Origin: Candidatus Zixiibacteriota bacterium
GTDB lineage: Bacteria > Zixibacteria > MSB-5A5 > JAABVY01
NCBI GenBank assembly: GCA_011777135.1
Contig: JAABVY010000033.1
Span: 6,561 to 19,206, forward strand
Length of the DNA stretch: 12,646 nucleotides
Direction: 5' to 3'
A model generated the notes under the pieces. It saw only the letters and a list, made by a program, of their open reading frames with translations, was not told the DNA's origin and did no database searches. Position 1 is the stretch's first letter; each line of letters begins with the position of its first letter. Below are positions 1 through 7,440 of the stretch, in pieces. A program made the position numbers and the translations under genes.

Positions 1-317
1 TGTGGATACACTATTATTATCGGTCTGGTAGAACTGGCGGTGCTAGTCTCGGTTTCGAGGTTGTATACTTCATAATAATAGAAGCTCTTCTGATCAACCA
101 TAGTCGTGAGATCACCCTCGGACCCTTCCTCCAGGGTCAGTGTATTTGTTCCGAACAGGTTCTTATCCGGAAATAGAACTGTCACCGCGCCTTTGCCAAG
201 ATTTTCAAATTTAACGGATGACTTCGGGGCCACGAATAATTCACTCGGAGTAACTCGAACCAGCTCTCCGTCTGAGACAATAGTTACTTTGGGATTTTGT
301 GGGACGCTGTTTGACAT
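1..317 (-). CDS. Small beta-rich protein of unknown function, partial (C-terminus beyond window)
   Basis: An open frame of 105 codons starts at ATG 317-315 and runs without a stop to the left edge, so the C-terminus is missing. A consensus AGGAGG (plus positions 326-331) sits 8 bases before the ATG, and the start lies 27 bases after the stop of the kinase gene, so the two are very probably co-transcribed. The protein begins MSNSVPQNPKVTIVSDGELV. It has no signal peptide or membrane segment in the visible part. Alternating hydrophobic residues suggest a beta-sandwich, loosely like a cupredoxin fold (for example VTPSELFVAPKSSVKFENLG). No cupredoxin copper-ligand set (His, Cys, Met) is visible, because the visible part has no His and no Cys. 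I do not recognise the family. A cytoplasmic partner or substrate of the upstream kinase is possible but is inference from position only. Confidence 0.8.
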   Translation of the reverse strand, partial: MSNSVPQNPKVTIVSDGELVRVTPSELFVAPKSSVKFENLGKGAVTVLFPDKNLFGTNTLTLEEGSEGDLTTMVDQKSFYYYEVYNLETETSTASSTRPIIIVYP

Positions 318-344
318 TATTAGATCCTCCTTTTAGAATCTTGA

Positions 345-2990
345 TTATTTATCTTCATTCTCTGCGGCTGTGAAATACTTTTCTATCTCGGGTTCGGTTC
401 GCAGAGAATCAAATTCGGGTATATTTTCTATACGCTGCGTCGGTACTCCATTTTCCAGGGCCTTTTTTACCCATTGAATGGCGTCTGCACGCATGTCGGC
501 CAGTTCGTAGACAAGACCTGCACTGACATAATAGTTGACATTACTGGGAGAGAGAGACAGAGCTTTTTCGATATGCTCTATTGCTTTATTATGCATATTC
601 ATCACAGAATATGCTTCTGCCAGGTGCGAAAGGATCTCCGGATCCTTCGGATTAACTCGCTTCTGGGCTTCGGCCATTTGAATGGCCTTCATATATGCAA
701 CGGAATCAGCTTCTGCATCAGATCCTAATCTCTGATAAAGACCGGCCAGATTCATCCATACTCTATAGTCGCTGTCATTTAGTCGAAGTGCTTCTTCATA
801 CATTCGGGCTGCTTTTTCAAACTGAGATTTGGTAAAGTAAAGCGCACCGAGATTTGAGTAGGCTCCGTAATTGGGCTTGATAATCAATGAATGCTCCCAA
901 GTCTCCTGAGCCTTTTGATATTTCCCCATATAAAAATAGAGCGCGCCGATATTGTTCCAATCCGTAAATCCTTCCGGCTTCAGATCAATAATTTTCTGGG
1001 TCGTCATTTCCGCATCACGCATTCGGGCACGACTAATATAGAACCAGGCCAGATCAAAGTAAGCCTCCGGATAATAGGGTTTTGTCTTGACCGCTTTTTT
1101 ATAAATCGATTCCGCCGCATGAATGTCATTTTTTAATTCATGCGCTTGCGCTAATCCCTTGTAAGCTGAATTATCAGTGGAGTCGATATTCAGAGCATTC
1201 TCAAATTCGGTAATCGCTTTATCTGTTTCTCTGAATTCATTATAAATTTCTCCAAGAATTACATGGGGCTTCGAAATATCGGGATTGAGTTCAATTGCGC
1301 GCCTGACATTATTTTCTGCTGATTCCAACCAGGCTGAATCTTTCACAAATCTATATTTGTTCCAATATGCCTTTCCCAGCCAGCAATAGGCCAGGGCAAA
1401 ATCATTATCGGTCCTGATAGCCTGATTAAACAAAATAATCACACTGTCAAGTTTTTCCGGGTCGCCAATCTCTTTCATGCGCCCCATGCCCTCCAGGTAA
1501 TAATAGTAGGCCTCCGGGGACTCGGTTCCGCCCTCGGACAGAAAGCTTTTTTCCTCGGGTCTGAGTTGTATTTCCAGCATTCTCGCAAGTTCGAAGAGCG
1601 TAGAATCCTGAAGCGCTGAAATCTTTTCTTCGGGGTATTTTATTGCTGCGGAGCGCAATTGCCGCTCTCTTCTGGCATCGATCAGATTTACAATCAGCTG
1701 GATGCTGTCGTTAATGGTATGCATACTTCCGGTGACCGCCAAAGTGGCGCCAAAGGCCTGTCGTGCCTGCCGGGCGCTGTTTATATTATTTTGTCTGATT
1801 TCGCTGGCCGGTATTACCTGTAGTTTGCCATGGAAGGCTTCCATCTGACTTAATTTTGCAGTGAGTATTTCCAGTAATCCGTCATTCAATGTCGATACAG
1901 ATTCTTCTTTTTCGAGGCCGGCAAATGGCAACACGGCGAGATGTTTTTTGGAAGGGACACCGTATATTCCAAGCGATCCAAAGATGGAATCCCATAAAGA
2001 AGGACTGATCAGCGGCAAGGCGATAAGCACGACTATGATCAAACTGAGAATGTATCCGGTCAGTGGACGGCCAAAAATTCCAGGTCGGCGTATTTTCACT
2101 GTCTTCAGCCCGGACAGAGATCTGTCTTTCATAACCTGCAGTAATTTCAAATCACTGATCACCTCATTTGCTCCCTGATACCTTAGTCCCGGGTCTTTTT
2201 GCAGGAGCTTAAAAACGATCTGTTCCAATCCCTCGGGCACGCCGTTTTTGTATCTGGAGAGAGGTTCGGGATTGTCATTTATGATAGAGTTCATTACCGC
2301 CGCCCTGTTATCACCTTTGAATGGCGACCTTCCGGTAATAATCTCATACATGAGGACACCGAGTGAGAAGAGATCTGTACGGTGATCCACTTTTCTTAGC
2401 TGCAGCTGTTCGGGAGACATATATCCGATTGTGCCAAGCACAGAACCCGGCTCTGTCAGCTTTTCGGTGCCCTGTATTGCGGCCAGGCCAAAATCGAATA
2501 TCTTGGGATGGCCGTTTTTATCTATAATAATATTGCTCGGTTTGATATCGCGGTGGATTATTCCGGACTTATGCGCGCTGTAGAGGCCTTCACAAATCCG
2601 GCAGGATATATCAATTAACTCATCAAAGGAAATCTTGTCATCCTTAAAATATTCATTCAGAGGCAGGCCCTCGATATACTGCATGGCAAAGAAAGGCCTT
2701 CCATCATATTCATCGACCTCGAAAATTGTAGCTATATTTGAATGGTCCAGGCGGGCAGAGGCCTGCGCCTCTCTCTTAAATCGTGAGCGGCAGGATTCAT
2801 CCTGACAGATATGGGGAAGAAGGAATTTGAGCGCAGTCATGCGATTTAAATCGGTATCCTCGGCAAGATATACCTCGCCCATACCCCCGCGACCGATCTT
2901 TGAGATTATCTTGTAGTTTTTTACGATACTTCCGGAAACGAGAACTTTATATGGCCTTGTGAAACCATCATTGCGTTCATCTGCCCCCAT
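345..2990 (-). CDS. Membrane Ser/Thr protein kinase with TolB/FlgO-like domain and TPR repeats
   Basis: An 881-residue Hanks-type (PknB-like) kinase. The N-terminal catalytic domain (about 26-285) has every key element: Gly-rich loop GRGGMGEVY (33-41), ATP lysine K55 in ALKFL, helix-C Glu E74, catalytic loop HRDIKPSN (146-153), Mg-binding DFG (166-168), SPE in place of APE (192-194), D206 and R270. It should therefore be active, and it is an RD kinase normally controlled by activation-loop phosphorylation. One membrane helix (about 311-332) follows. Residues 348-475 (starting KKHLAVLPFAGLE) resemble the TolB-N/FlgO-like domain common in large bacterial kinases. About eight or nine TPRs fill 493-870, giving an extracytoplasmic sensor or protein-binding surface if the topology is standard. 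The start ATG 2990 has a moderate GGGGAAGGGG ribosome binding site 7 bases upstream. The next gene begins 27 bases after the stop. Its substrates are unknown. Confidence 0.93.
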   Translation of the reverse strand: MGADERNDGFTRPYKVLVSGSIVKNYKIISKIGRGGMGEVYLAEDTDLNRMTALKFLLPHICQDESCRSRFKREAQASARLDHSNIATIFEVDEYDGRPFFAMQYIEGLPLNEYFKDDKISFDELIDISCRICEGLYSAHKSGIIHRDIKPSNIIIDKNGHPKIFDFGLAAIQGTEKLTEPGSVLGTIGYMSPEQLQLRKVDHRTDLFSLGVLMYEIITGRSPFKGDNRAAVMNSIINDNPEPLSRYKNGVPEGLEQIVFKLLQKDPGLRYQGANEVISDLKLLQVMKDRSLSGLKTVKIRRPGIFGRPLTGYILSLIIVVLIALPLISPSLWDSIFGSLGIYGVPSKKHLAVLPFAGLEKEESVSTLNDGLLEILTAKLSQMEAFHGKLQVIPASEIRQNNINSARQARQAFGATLAVTGSMHTINDSIQLIVNLIDARRERQLRSAAIKYPEEKISALQDSTLFELARMLEIQLRPEEKSFLSEGGTESPEAYYYYLEGMGRMKEIGDPEKLDSVIILFNQAIRTDNDFALAYCWLGKAYWNKYRFVKDSAWLESAENNVRRAIELNPDISKPHVILGEIYNEFRETDKAITEFENALNIDSTDNSAYKGLAQAHELKNDIHAAESIYKKAVKTKPYYPEAYFDLAWFYISRARMRDAEMTTQKIIDLKPEGFTDWNNIGALYFYMGKYQKAQETWEHSLIIKPNYGAYSNLGALYFTKSQFEKAARMYEEALRLNDSDYRVWMNLAGLYQRLGSDAEADSVAYMKAIQMAEAQKRVNPKDPEILSHLAEAYSVMNMHNKAIEHIEKALSLSPSNVNYYVSAGLVYELADMRADAIQWVKKALENGVPTQRIENIPEFDSLRTEPEIEKYFTAAENEDK

Positions 2991-3041
2991 AGGCAGACCC
3001 CTTCCCCTAAAATCATGAAAAAATCACCTTAGGATAATAAT

Positions 3042-3069
3042 AAAATAAGCATTTCGAGAAATAATGCAA
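3042..3069 (-). promoter_or_regulatory. Possible weak promoter for the kinase gene
   Basis: On the minus strand TTGCAT (3069-3064) and TATTTT (3047-3042) are separated by 16 bases, within an AT-rich stretch 52-79 bases upstream of the kinase ATG. The match is poor and the region is AT-rich, so chance is a real explanation. It is offered because the 163-base gap to the antiporter gene leaves room for independent expression of the kinase. Confidence 0.22.
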
Positions 3070-3127
3070 ACCCATTATGTCTAGATTTAAAATTTGTTTC
3101 TAAATAAATTGCAGGACATTTTCCGTG

Positions 3128-3150
3128 TAGGGACCCTATAATCGGGATTA
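3128..3150. repeat. Two adjoining short palindromes after the antiporter gene
   Basis: TAGGGACCCTA (3128-3138, odd palindrome with central A) directly abuts TAATCGGGATTA (3139-3150, 5-base arms around GG). They lie just beyond the antiporter stop at 3154 and upstream of the kinase gene. No T-tract follows on the minus strand, so they are not an ordinary intrinsic terminator. They could be an operator for the kinase-gene promoter or chance. Confidence 0.35.
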
Positions 3151-3153
3151 CTG

Positions 3154-4347
3154 CTAGATTTTGTGAGCAAGGAGCTTTTTAACGAAGACTATAAATAATC
3201 CGGTCAAAAGCAGGTTCAGGGCCAGCGAGAGCATGGCGACCGTGAGCATAATACCGCCTATCCCGTAAGAAAGCGATATAATCAGAACTCCGGCTCCGAC
3301 CTCGCCCCGCGGCCACATGCCGATACATATAGCCAGACGCTCGCGCCATGTGGATTCCTTTTTGTATACAAACAGAGGAAACATCTTACCCAGGTTTGCA
3401 AGCAATGTTATGAAAATTACATGGACCGCAATTGTGCCCCATCCAAATGAACCGCCGTCAGGCTGGCTGCCCAGGACCTGCGCGATAGGAGGCATTGTCA
3501 ACCCAACCAGGAGCATGAATACTCCAGAGACCACCGTGGCAACTTTCTGTTCATTGGGGGCCTCGGGCCCTTCCTGATGCCCGTTCCGTTTATCATCACT
3601 ATGGGGGTCATGTCCCTCGGGGCGTGCCAGGATGCATCCCAGGACGAAAGCCGGCAGGAGAATCTCTATGTGTACCGATACGACCTCATCCAGGAGTTTG
3701 CTGGTGAGATAGATTATCTCGGTCATCATGGTCAGGCCTGCGGAGTAAGCCATCACCCAGGGCCAGGTTATGGGCAGCTTTATTTTGTGAAGAAATCTCC
3801 AGGCCAGCCAGAGAAGCCCGAACATTATGATAACCACAACGCCAAGCTGCCATTTAAGGCCTACAATCAGCATCTTGAGCGGAATCATCAAAAGAACGGT
3901 ATCGAGGTCATCAAAGATAGCCAATACCCGCAGTTTCTTAAAGACCCAGGTCACAGATAAACCGGCTGCGGCCAGCATGGAAAAGAGGATTCCGGCAGAT
4001 GTGGGCGCGGCGAAACGGCTGGCCAGAAGCGATTCCTTCCAGGTATCGAAACTGCCCCAGGCCTCAGGCGGTGTCAGAATAAATACGAAATACAGCGCTG
4101 AGAAAATCCAGGGGAATGCAGCGGCGGTGGCGGCAACACCATAGTCGACGGCGTAGCTTTTTAAGCGGCTGCGATCGATTTCGAACTCGTAGCCGACATG
4201 GATCATGATAAATCCAAGGCAAAATACTGTCAGCAGACGGATTATCTCGCTGGAGGTTTTGTAGAATCCTTGCCCCAGTTCGCCCATATATTGGGAAATA
4301 AAAAGCCCCGCGACCAGCAGTATGGAATATATCAGTACTTTTTTCAA
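3154..4347 (-). CDS. Cation:proton antiporter, CPA2/NapA-like
   Basis: A 397-residue inner-membrane protein with about ten to twelve hydrophobic segments, the size of a bare CPA transport core without KTN or TrkA-C domains. The order of motifs fits CPA2 exchangers: a PTSAGILF segment (115-122) aligns with the family's SSTA-type helix, followed by the unwound-helix acidic motif FDDLDT (145-150). The D146-D147 pair matches the two aspartates of electrogenic Na+/H+ antiporters such as NapA. Downstream come K321 in NLGK and PRGEVGAGV (346-354). It probably exchanges Na+ (or K+) for H+ in pH or salt homeostasis; the ion cannot be read from sequence. A hydrophilic His/Asp/Glu-rich loop (about 242-268) interrupts the helices. 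The start is TTG at 4347, supported by AAAGGGA a few bases upstream and by the immediate hydrophobic helix; the next Met (residue 21) would remove that helix. It lies 129 bases downstream of the MCE gene and may share its transcript. Confidence 0.88.
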   Translation of the reverse strand: MKKVLIYSILLVAGLFISQYMGELGQGFYKTSSEIIRLLTVFCLGFIMIHVGYEFEIDRSRLKSYAVDYGVAATAAAFPWIFSALYFVFILTPPEAWGSFDTWKESLLASRFAAPTSAGILFSMLAAAGLSVTWVFKKLRVLAIFDDLDTVLLMIPLKMLIVGLKWQLGVVVIIMFGLLWLAWRFLHKIKLPITWPWVMAYSAGLTMMTEIIYLTSKLLDEVVSVHIEILLPAFVLGCILARPEGHDPHSDDKRNGHQEGPEAPNEQKVATVVSGVFMLLVGLTMPPIAQVLGSQPDGGSFGWGTIAVHVIFITLLANLGKMFPLFVYKKESTWRERLAICIGMWPRGEVGAGVLIISLSYGIGGIMLTVAMLSLALNLLLTGLFIVFVKKLLAHKI

Positions 4348-4418
4348 TCAATTCCCTTTTATAATTGCGACCTGAACATCGTCAGCCTGGTTGCCTGAAT
4401 GATATTCTCAAAATGTAA

Positions 4419-4446
4419 ACAATATATATACTGCTGATATAGTCAA
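4419..4446 (-). promoter_or_regulatory. Possible promoter for the antiporter gene
   Basis: Minus strand TTGACT (4446-4441) matches the -35 consensus at five of six positions. TATTGT (4424-4419) lies 16 bases further on, within an AT-rich tract. It would give a leader of about 65 bases. The -10 box is mediocre, so confidence is low; read-through from the MCE gene is the alternative. Confidence 0.3.
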
Positions 4447-4476
4447 CTACAAATTCGATCAGGATTGCAGTTTTGG

Positions 4477-5379
4477 TTAGAATATCTCTACTTCGACATT
4501 GAGATACTTTTTGGGATTGCGTCGGATGTCGTCAATAATAGCTTCTACCGAGCGGATGGTCTTTTTCAGATCCTGATACATAGTTTCATCGGAACTAAGT
4601 AGTCCAAGAGTCCCTTTACCTTCTTCAATATCCTGCAGGAATTGTGAAATAGATGATGTAATGATGCCGATTGAATCGACCAGCCTGTTTAAGGCCATCG
4701 AGGCGCTGGCAAAATTATTTAGGGTGCTGTCAAATTTTATGCTGGTAGTATCAATAATGGTGCTCAATTTTTCGGTTGCATCTTCAATATTTGTAAAAGT
4801 CTTCTTAATTGAACCTTTATTGTCGAGGAAGAAATCGTTAAGTTTTATCGACAGGTCATTCAGGGATGAAGCCAGGTTTACAAGATTTTTAAGATTTTTC
4901 TCGGAGGCCACGGTGCTTTTTATATCCCCGAGAATATCGCGCACATCCTCGATTGTCTGACCGAATAAACCGATCAGTTCTGCTGTGCCCGGATCGGTTT
5001 CGCCCTTCTGCACTTTGGATATATCCAACGGATCGCCTGATTTTCCCGGTTCTATATAGACAAAACGCTCACCCATCAAGCCATAATTCTTCACGATGAA
5101 ACGGGCATCCGAATGCAGGAATGCGTCTGCCTCTATAATCAGTTCAGCCATTACGCCGGTTCTTTCAAGATTAACCTCGGCAACTTTGCCTTTGTTTACA
5201 CCGGACACAGTAACAGGATCGCCTTTCTTGAGGCCCCCGACCTCCTCGAAGACCACATCAATTCGCTTGTGTTCCTGCCGGAATTGAAACCCCTGAAGCC
5301 ACAAGATTGAAGCCACAAATAGAATGCCGCCGATTATGACGACAATTCCAACTTTTAATTCGACCGCTTTTTTTGCCAT
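4477..5379 (-). CDS. MlaD-family MCE domain protein (lipid transport substrate-binding component)
   Basis: A 300-residue single-pass protein. A short cytoplasmic start and one membrane helix (about 9-29) are followed by one MCE domain (about 37-114; note IDVVFEEVGGLKKGDPVTVS and YGLMGERFVYIEPG). After this comes a long helical region (about 132-285) that in the family forms a hexameric needle or barrel across the periplasm. The C-terminus DDIRRNPKKYLNV is a common ending of MlaD-like proteins. The family carries phospholipids or other hydrophobic molecules between membranes with an MlaE permease and MlaF ATPase. No MlaE or MlaF gene is next to it here, so it either works with an ABC pair encoded elsewhere or in a stand-alone role. 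ATG 5379 is chosen because the hydrophobic helix begins eight residues in; AGG lies 7 bases upstream. A fair promoter lies at 5418-5447, so the gene likely heads the minus-strand block. Confidence 0.9.
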   Translation of the reverse strand: MAKKAVELKVGIVVIIGGILFVASILWLQGFQFRQEHKRIDVVFEEVGGLKKGDPVTVSGVNKGKVAEVNLERTGVMAELIIEADAFLHSDARFIVKNYGLMGERFVYIEPGKSGDPLDISKVQKGETDPGTAELIGLFGQTIEDVRDILGDIKSTVASEKNLKNLVNLASSLNDLSIKLNDFFLDNKGSIKKTFTNIEDATEKLSTIIDTTSIKFDSTLNNFASASMALNRLVDSIGIITSSISQFLQDIEEGKGTLGLLSSDETMYQDLKKTIRSVEAIIDDIRRNPKKYLNVEVEIF

Positions 5380-5417
5380 CTCTTTACCTATCTATTAAAT
5401 CGACATATCGAGATATT

Positions 5418-5447
5418 ATTACACTTATTCCTAAAAACATGTTTCAA
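5418..5447 (-). promoter_or_regulatory. Probable sigma-70-type promoter for the MCE gene
   Basis: Minus strand TTGAAA (5447-5442) and TGTAAT (5423-5418) each match consensus at five of six positions, with an 18-base spacer. Transcription would start near 5411, giving a leader of about 30 bases before the ATG at 5379. This is one of the better promoter candidates in the window. Confidence 0.45.
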
Positions 5448-5504
5448 TATTATTTGTTTGCAGAAATATAACATTTTTTATTGCCTTAGAAAGGATTATC
5501 GAAC

Positions 5505-5530
5505 TTGACAAGCTTGAGGGCATATATTAA
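5505..5530 (+). promoter_or_regulatory. Possible promoter for the divergent membrane-protein gene
   Basis: TTGACA (5505-5510) is a perfect -35 hexamer 67 bases upstream of the GTG start at 5577. The only reasonable -10, TATTAA (5525-5530), is at a short 14-base spacing, so the pair is not ideal and may need an activator or be accidental. Confidence 0.3.
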
Positions 5531-5576
5531 CTAAATCTGATGTTTTTCGGGAGGGAGCTTAGACTGAGGAATTACG

Positions 5577-6797
5577 GTGGATTTATATAGTGCCATACTG
5601 GCCTCTGTTACTCTGGCGTTTGCATTTGCATGCATACTCTGGGGCCTGAGGATTTTCAAGATATTTCTGGTTGTCCTGGGCCTGTGGGTTGGATTTGTGG
5701 TTGGTTTATTCATGGGCGAGGTGTTTGTAGGGCCTTCAGGGTCTCTTCTATTCTATGGGATAGCAGGAGCGATCGTTTTTGCCTTGCTTGCGTGGCCGCT
5801 GCAAAAACTATTTGTTTTTTCCGGGGTAGGGCTTCTGGTTGGATTTCTGGTTTTTGCCATGGTTATGTCGCGCGGGGGAGAGCCCGAGTCAGGACTGATT
5901 GCCGGTGCCACGATGTTCATTGTAGCGGGATTTATTGCAGTCCTGGTCTATGATTATTTTGTCATTGTTATGATGGCGCTGGTGAGTGCCTATGCAATCA
6001 TAAATATATCCTACCTGCCGAATGAATTCCGGCAGCTTCTGGAGATATTAGTAAAACGCAGCGAGGGCCTGATCCAAACCGTGGAGAGATTCGGCGGTTA
6101 CTATGCCGACCTGATCTGGCCCAGCATTGTGGTTCTGGGGATGGTGATTGTATTTTCAATTTACATGCAAAAAATCATCCCGGAAAAGCAGAAACAGCTT
6201 GATCCGGAAAAAGATATCAGGCGCGGCCTGGTCTGGCACACGACATTCTTCCTGGCGGCAGTCATAGTTGTTTATGCTTTCCTGAGCCGGCTCTTTGGAC
6301 TGGGAGGACATCTTTATACCGCACTGGAATGGTCGGCATATCAAGGGGGCCTGATGCTGCTCACCCCGGGAGAGTCGGTGGCACGTTTCTGTCACTGCCC
6401 AATCCTGAATATAAGCCCGATTTCATTTCCGCTGGCTGCCTATGTCTCATTTCGATTTATCAAGACTTATAGAAGCAGGGTTTATGTTCATCTCTTCAAC
6501 CGCAACAAATGGCTGAATGGATGGCTGGTGGGGCTCGTTCTGGGAATTATCATTTTGCCGCTGGTGGAAATGTTCACCCTGTTTGCGATATTTAAGTTAG
6601 AAAATTTCGACCTCGCCGGTCAATACTGGCTGGGATATTATAAATCCTTCGTTGCCGCACCATGGATAGTGGTGGTGGTCAAATGGCTTTATTCTCTGGT
6701 TATATTTCCGCTGGCTTTTATTTTGATTGTCCCTCGTCCTGATGAAGAAGCCCCACGGGAAGAAGAAGAGCCCTCAGTTGTAAATTATTGTATTTGA
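5577..6797 (+). CDS. Polytopic membrane protein, TMEM198/DUF4203-like N-terminal half
   Basis: A 406-residue integral membrane protein of unknown function. The N-terminal half (about 5-145) holds closely spaced Gly-rich helices, for example GLRIFKIFLVVLGLWVGFVV, in the style of the TM7S3/TMEM198 (DUF4203) domain; this match is from memory of the pattern and is moderate. A soluble stretch (about 146-180) precedes further helices near 182-198, 222-243, 280-294, 313-339 and 361-386. The tail is strongly acidic (DEEAPREEEEPS) and presumably cytoplasmic. C272-H273-C274 in the second half is conspicuous but not a known metal motif. The start is GTG 5577, backed by TGAGGA ending 6 bases upstream; no in-frame ATG gives the first helix. 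It is divergent from the MCE gene and stands alone on its strand, with no plus-strand intrinsic terminator after the stop. Confidence 0.82.
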   Translation: MDLYSAILASVTLAFAFACILWGLRIFKIFLVVLGLWVGFVVGLFMGEVFVGPSGSLLFYGIAGAIVFALLAWPLQKLFVFSGVGLLVGFLVFAMVMSRGGEPESGLIAGATMFIVAGFIAVLVYDYFVIVMMALVSAYAIINISYLPNEFRQLLEILVKRSEGLIQTVERFGGYYADLIWPSIVVLGMVIVFSIYMQKIIPEKQKQLDPEKDIRRGLVWHTTFFLAAVIVVYAFLSRLFGLGGHLYTALEWSAYQGGLMLLTPGESVARFCHCPILNISPISFPLAAYVSFRFIKTYRSRVYVHLFNRNKWLNGWLVGLVLGIIILPLVEMFTLFAIFKLENFDLAGQYWLGYYKSFVAAPWIVVVVKWLYSLVIFPLAFILIVPRPDEEAPREEEEPSVVNYCI

Positions 6798-6876
6798 AAA
6801 GTACTTCGCAGCTCTATAAACTTCTGATCTTCATCGTCTGAAAATCCTATTTTGATAAAGCGATAATATTTCTGTC

Positions 6877-6909
6877 AAAAACAAAAACCCATCCTCATGA
6901 AGGATGGGT
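6877..6909 (-). terminator. Intrinsic terminator reading leftward
   Basis: A perfect 9-base-pair stem (ACCCATCCT 6887-6895 with AGGATGGGT 6901-6909) closes a 5-base loop. On the minus strand it is followed at once by TTTTTGTTTTTG (6887-6876). On the plus strand the stem is followed by CGTTTCACC, with no T-tract, so it acts for leftward transcription. It is 685 bases beyond the nearest minus-strand gene stop (7595), which suggests it ends a separate short transcript rather than that gene. Confidence 0.75.
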
Positions 6910-7072
6910 CGTTTCACCCGCATTGGAGCTTGATCACAGATGTTTCTTCTTCAGGCAAATTTGAGATCCGCAGGGAACCTGAGAGCCGCTATGAAGCGAC
7001 CCGGCCTTCAGATTCCCCTGGTGCGGATCATCCAGCAAAACAGCGCCAAACTAGCTGTGTTGCGCAGAAATA
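6877..7072 (-). ncRNA. Candidate structured small RNA, about 195 nt, unrecognised family
   Basis: Reading leftward, a possible promoter (7106-7079) would start RNA near 7072. Next come hairpin A (7063-7035: nine pairs with one mismatch, 9-base loop), hairpin B (7029-6965), a linker of about 55 nt, and the intrinsic terminator (6909-6877). Hairpin B has an uninterrupted 8-pair base (GATCCGCA 6965-6972 with TGCGGATC 7022-7029), a 4-base bulge (7018-7021), then 6973-6988 against 7002-7017. On the minus strand that upper part has 15 of 16 positions paired, counting two G-U wobbles, with one mismatch at 6983/7007. The apical loop is 13 nt. I found no match to 6S, tmRNA, RNase P or SRP RNA core motifs. 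The structure is partly palindromic, so strand is set mainly by the terminator T-tract. It may be a trans-acting regulator, or antisense RNA if it reads through into 5577-6797. Confidence 0.45.
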
Positions 7073-7078
7073 TTTTAA

Positions 7079-7106
7079 ATTTTAAGAAGACTGCACTACG
7101 GATTAA
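7079..7106 (-). promoter_or_regulatory. Possible promoter for the candidate small RNA
   Basis: Minus strand TAAAAT (7084-7079; five of six against TATAAT) follows TTAATC (7106-7101; weak) after 16 bases. The predicted start near 7072 falls just before hairpin A, which is the main reason to take this pair seriously. The surrounding sequence is AT-rich, so chance matches are likely. Confidence 0.33.
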
Positions 7107-7440
7107 CCGCATATACAATCACAAAACCTCGCGATACCGCTTCCCTGCATCAATCTGTCTAATAATCAAGGATGTCTGAGTTGCTTACCCTGAGGAACAT
7201 ACACAGGTAGATGTCTAATCAATGCTGTTTACGCCTGTTTCACACTTATAAAACTGTTTGGTTCCATACACTGACGGGCTCAATTTGAACCAGTCAATTC
7301 ATCCTTGAATCTCTTCTGCAGAAACGCCCTAAGCTGTTGTTGGGCAATTAAAAAAGTGTGATCTAGCGATTAATTCTTCGCCCTCAACTTTTCGATGTAT
7401 TAACAAATTAATATGTTTATAGTTCCCTTTCAAGGAAAAA

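Noticed and set aside
1..317. Plus-strand 76-codon frame at 106-336
   Set aside because: The opposite strand carries a continuous 105-codon frame with a consensus ribosome binding site and operon spacing, so the plus-strand frame is a shadow.
3577..3960. 127-codon plus-strand frame within the antiporter gene
   Set aside because: It is antisense to a clear transporter gene, with a polar, His- and Gln-rich translation typical of shadows of membrane proteins.
6897..7179. Overlapping 62- and 79-codon plus-strand frames
   Set aside because: They lie across the palindromic hairpins and terminator stem, have no ribosome binding site, and their translations are basic and low in protein-like pattern.
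7328..7350. Hairpin GCCCTAA...TTGGGC as a terminator in the long gap
   Set aside because: The stem is short with a bulged base. On the plus strand it is followed by AATTAAAAAA, not T, and on the minus strand by GTTTCTGC.
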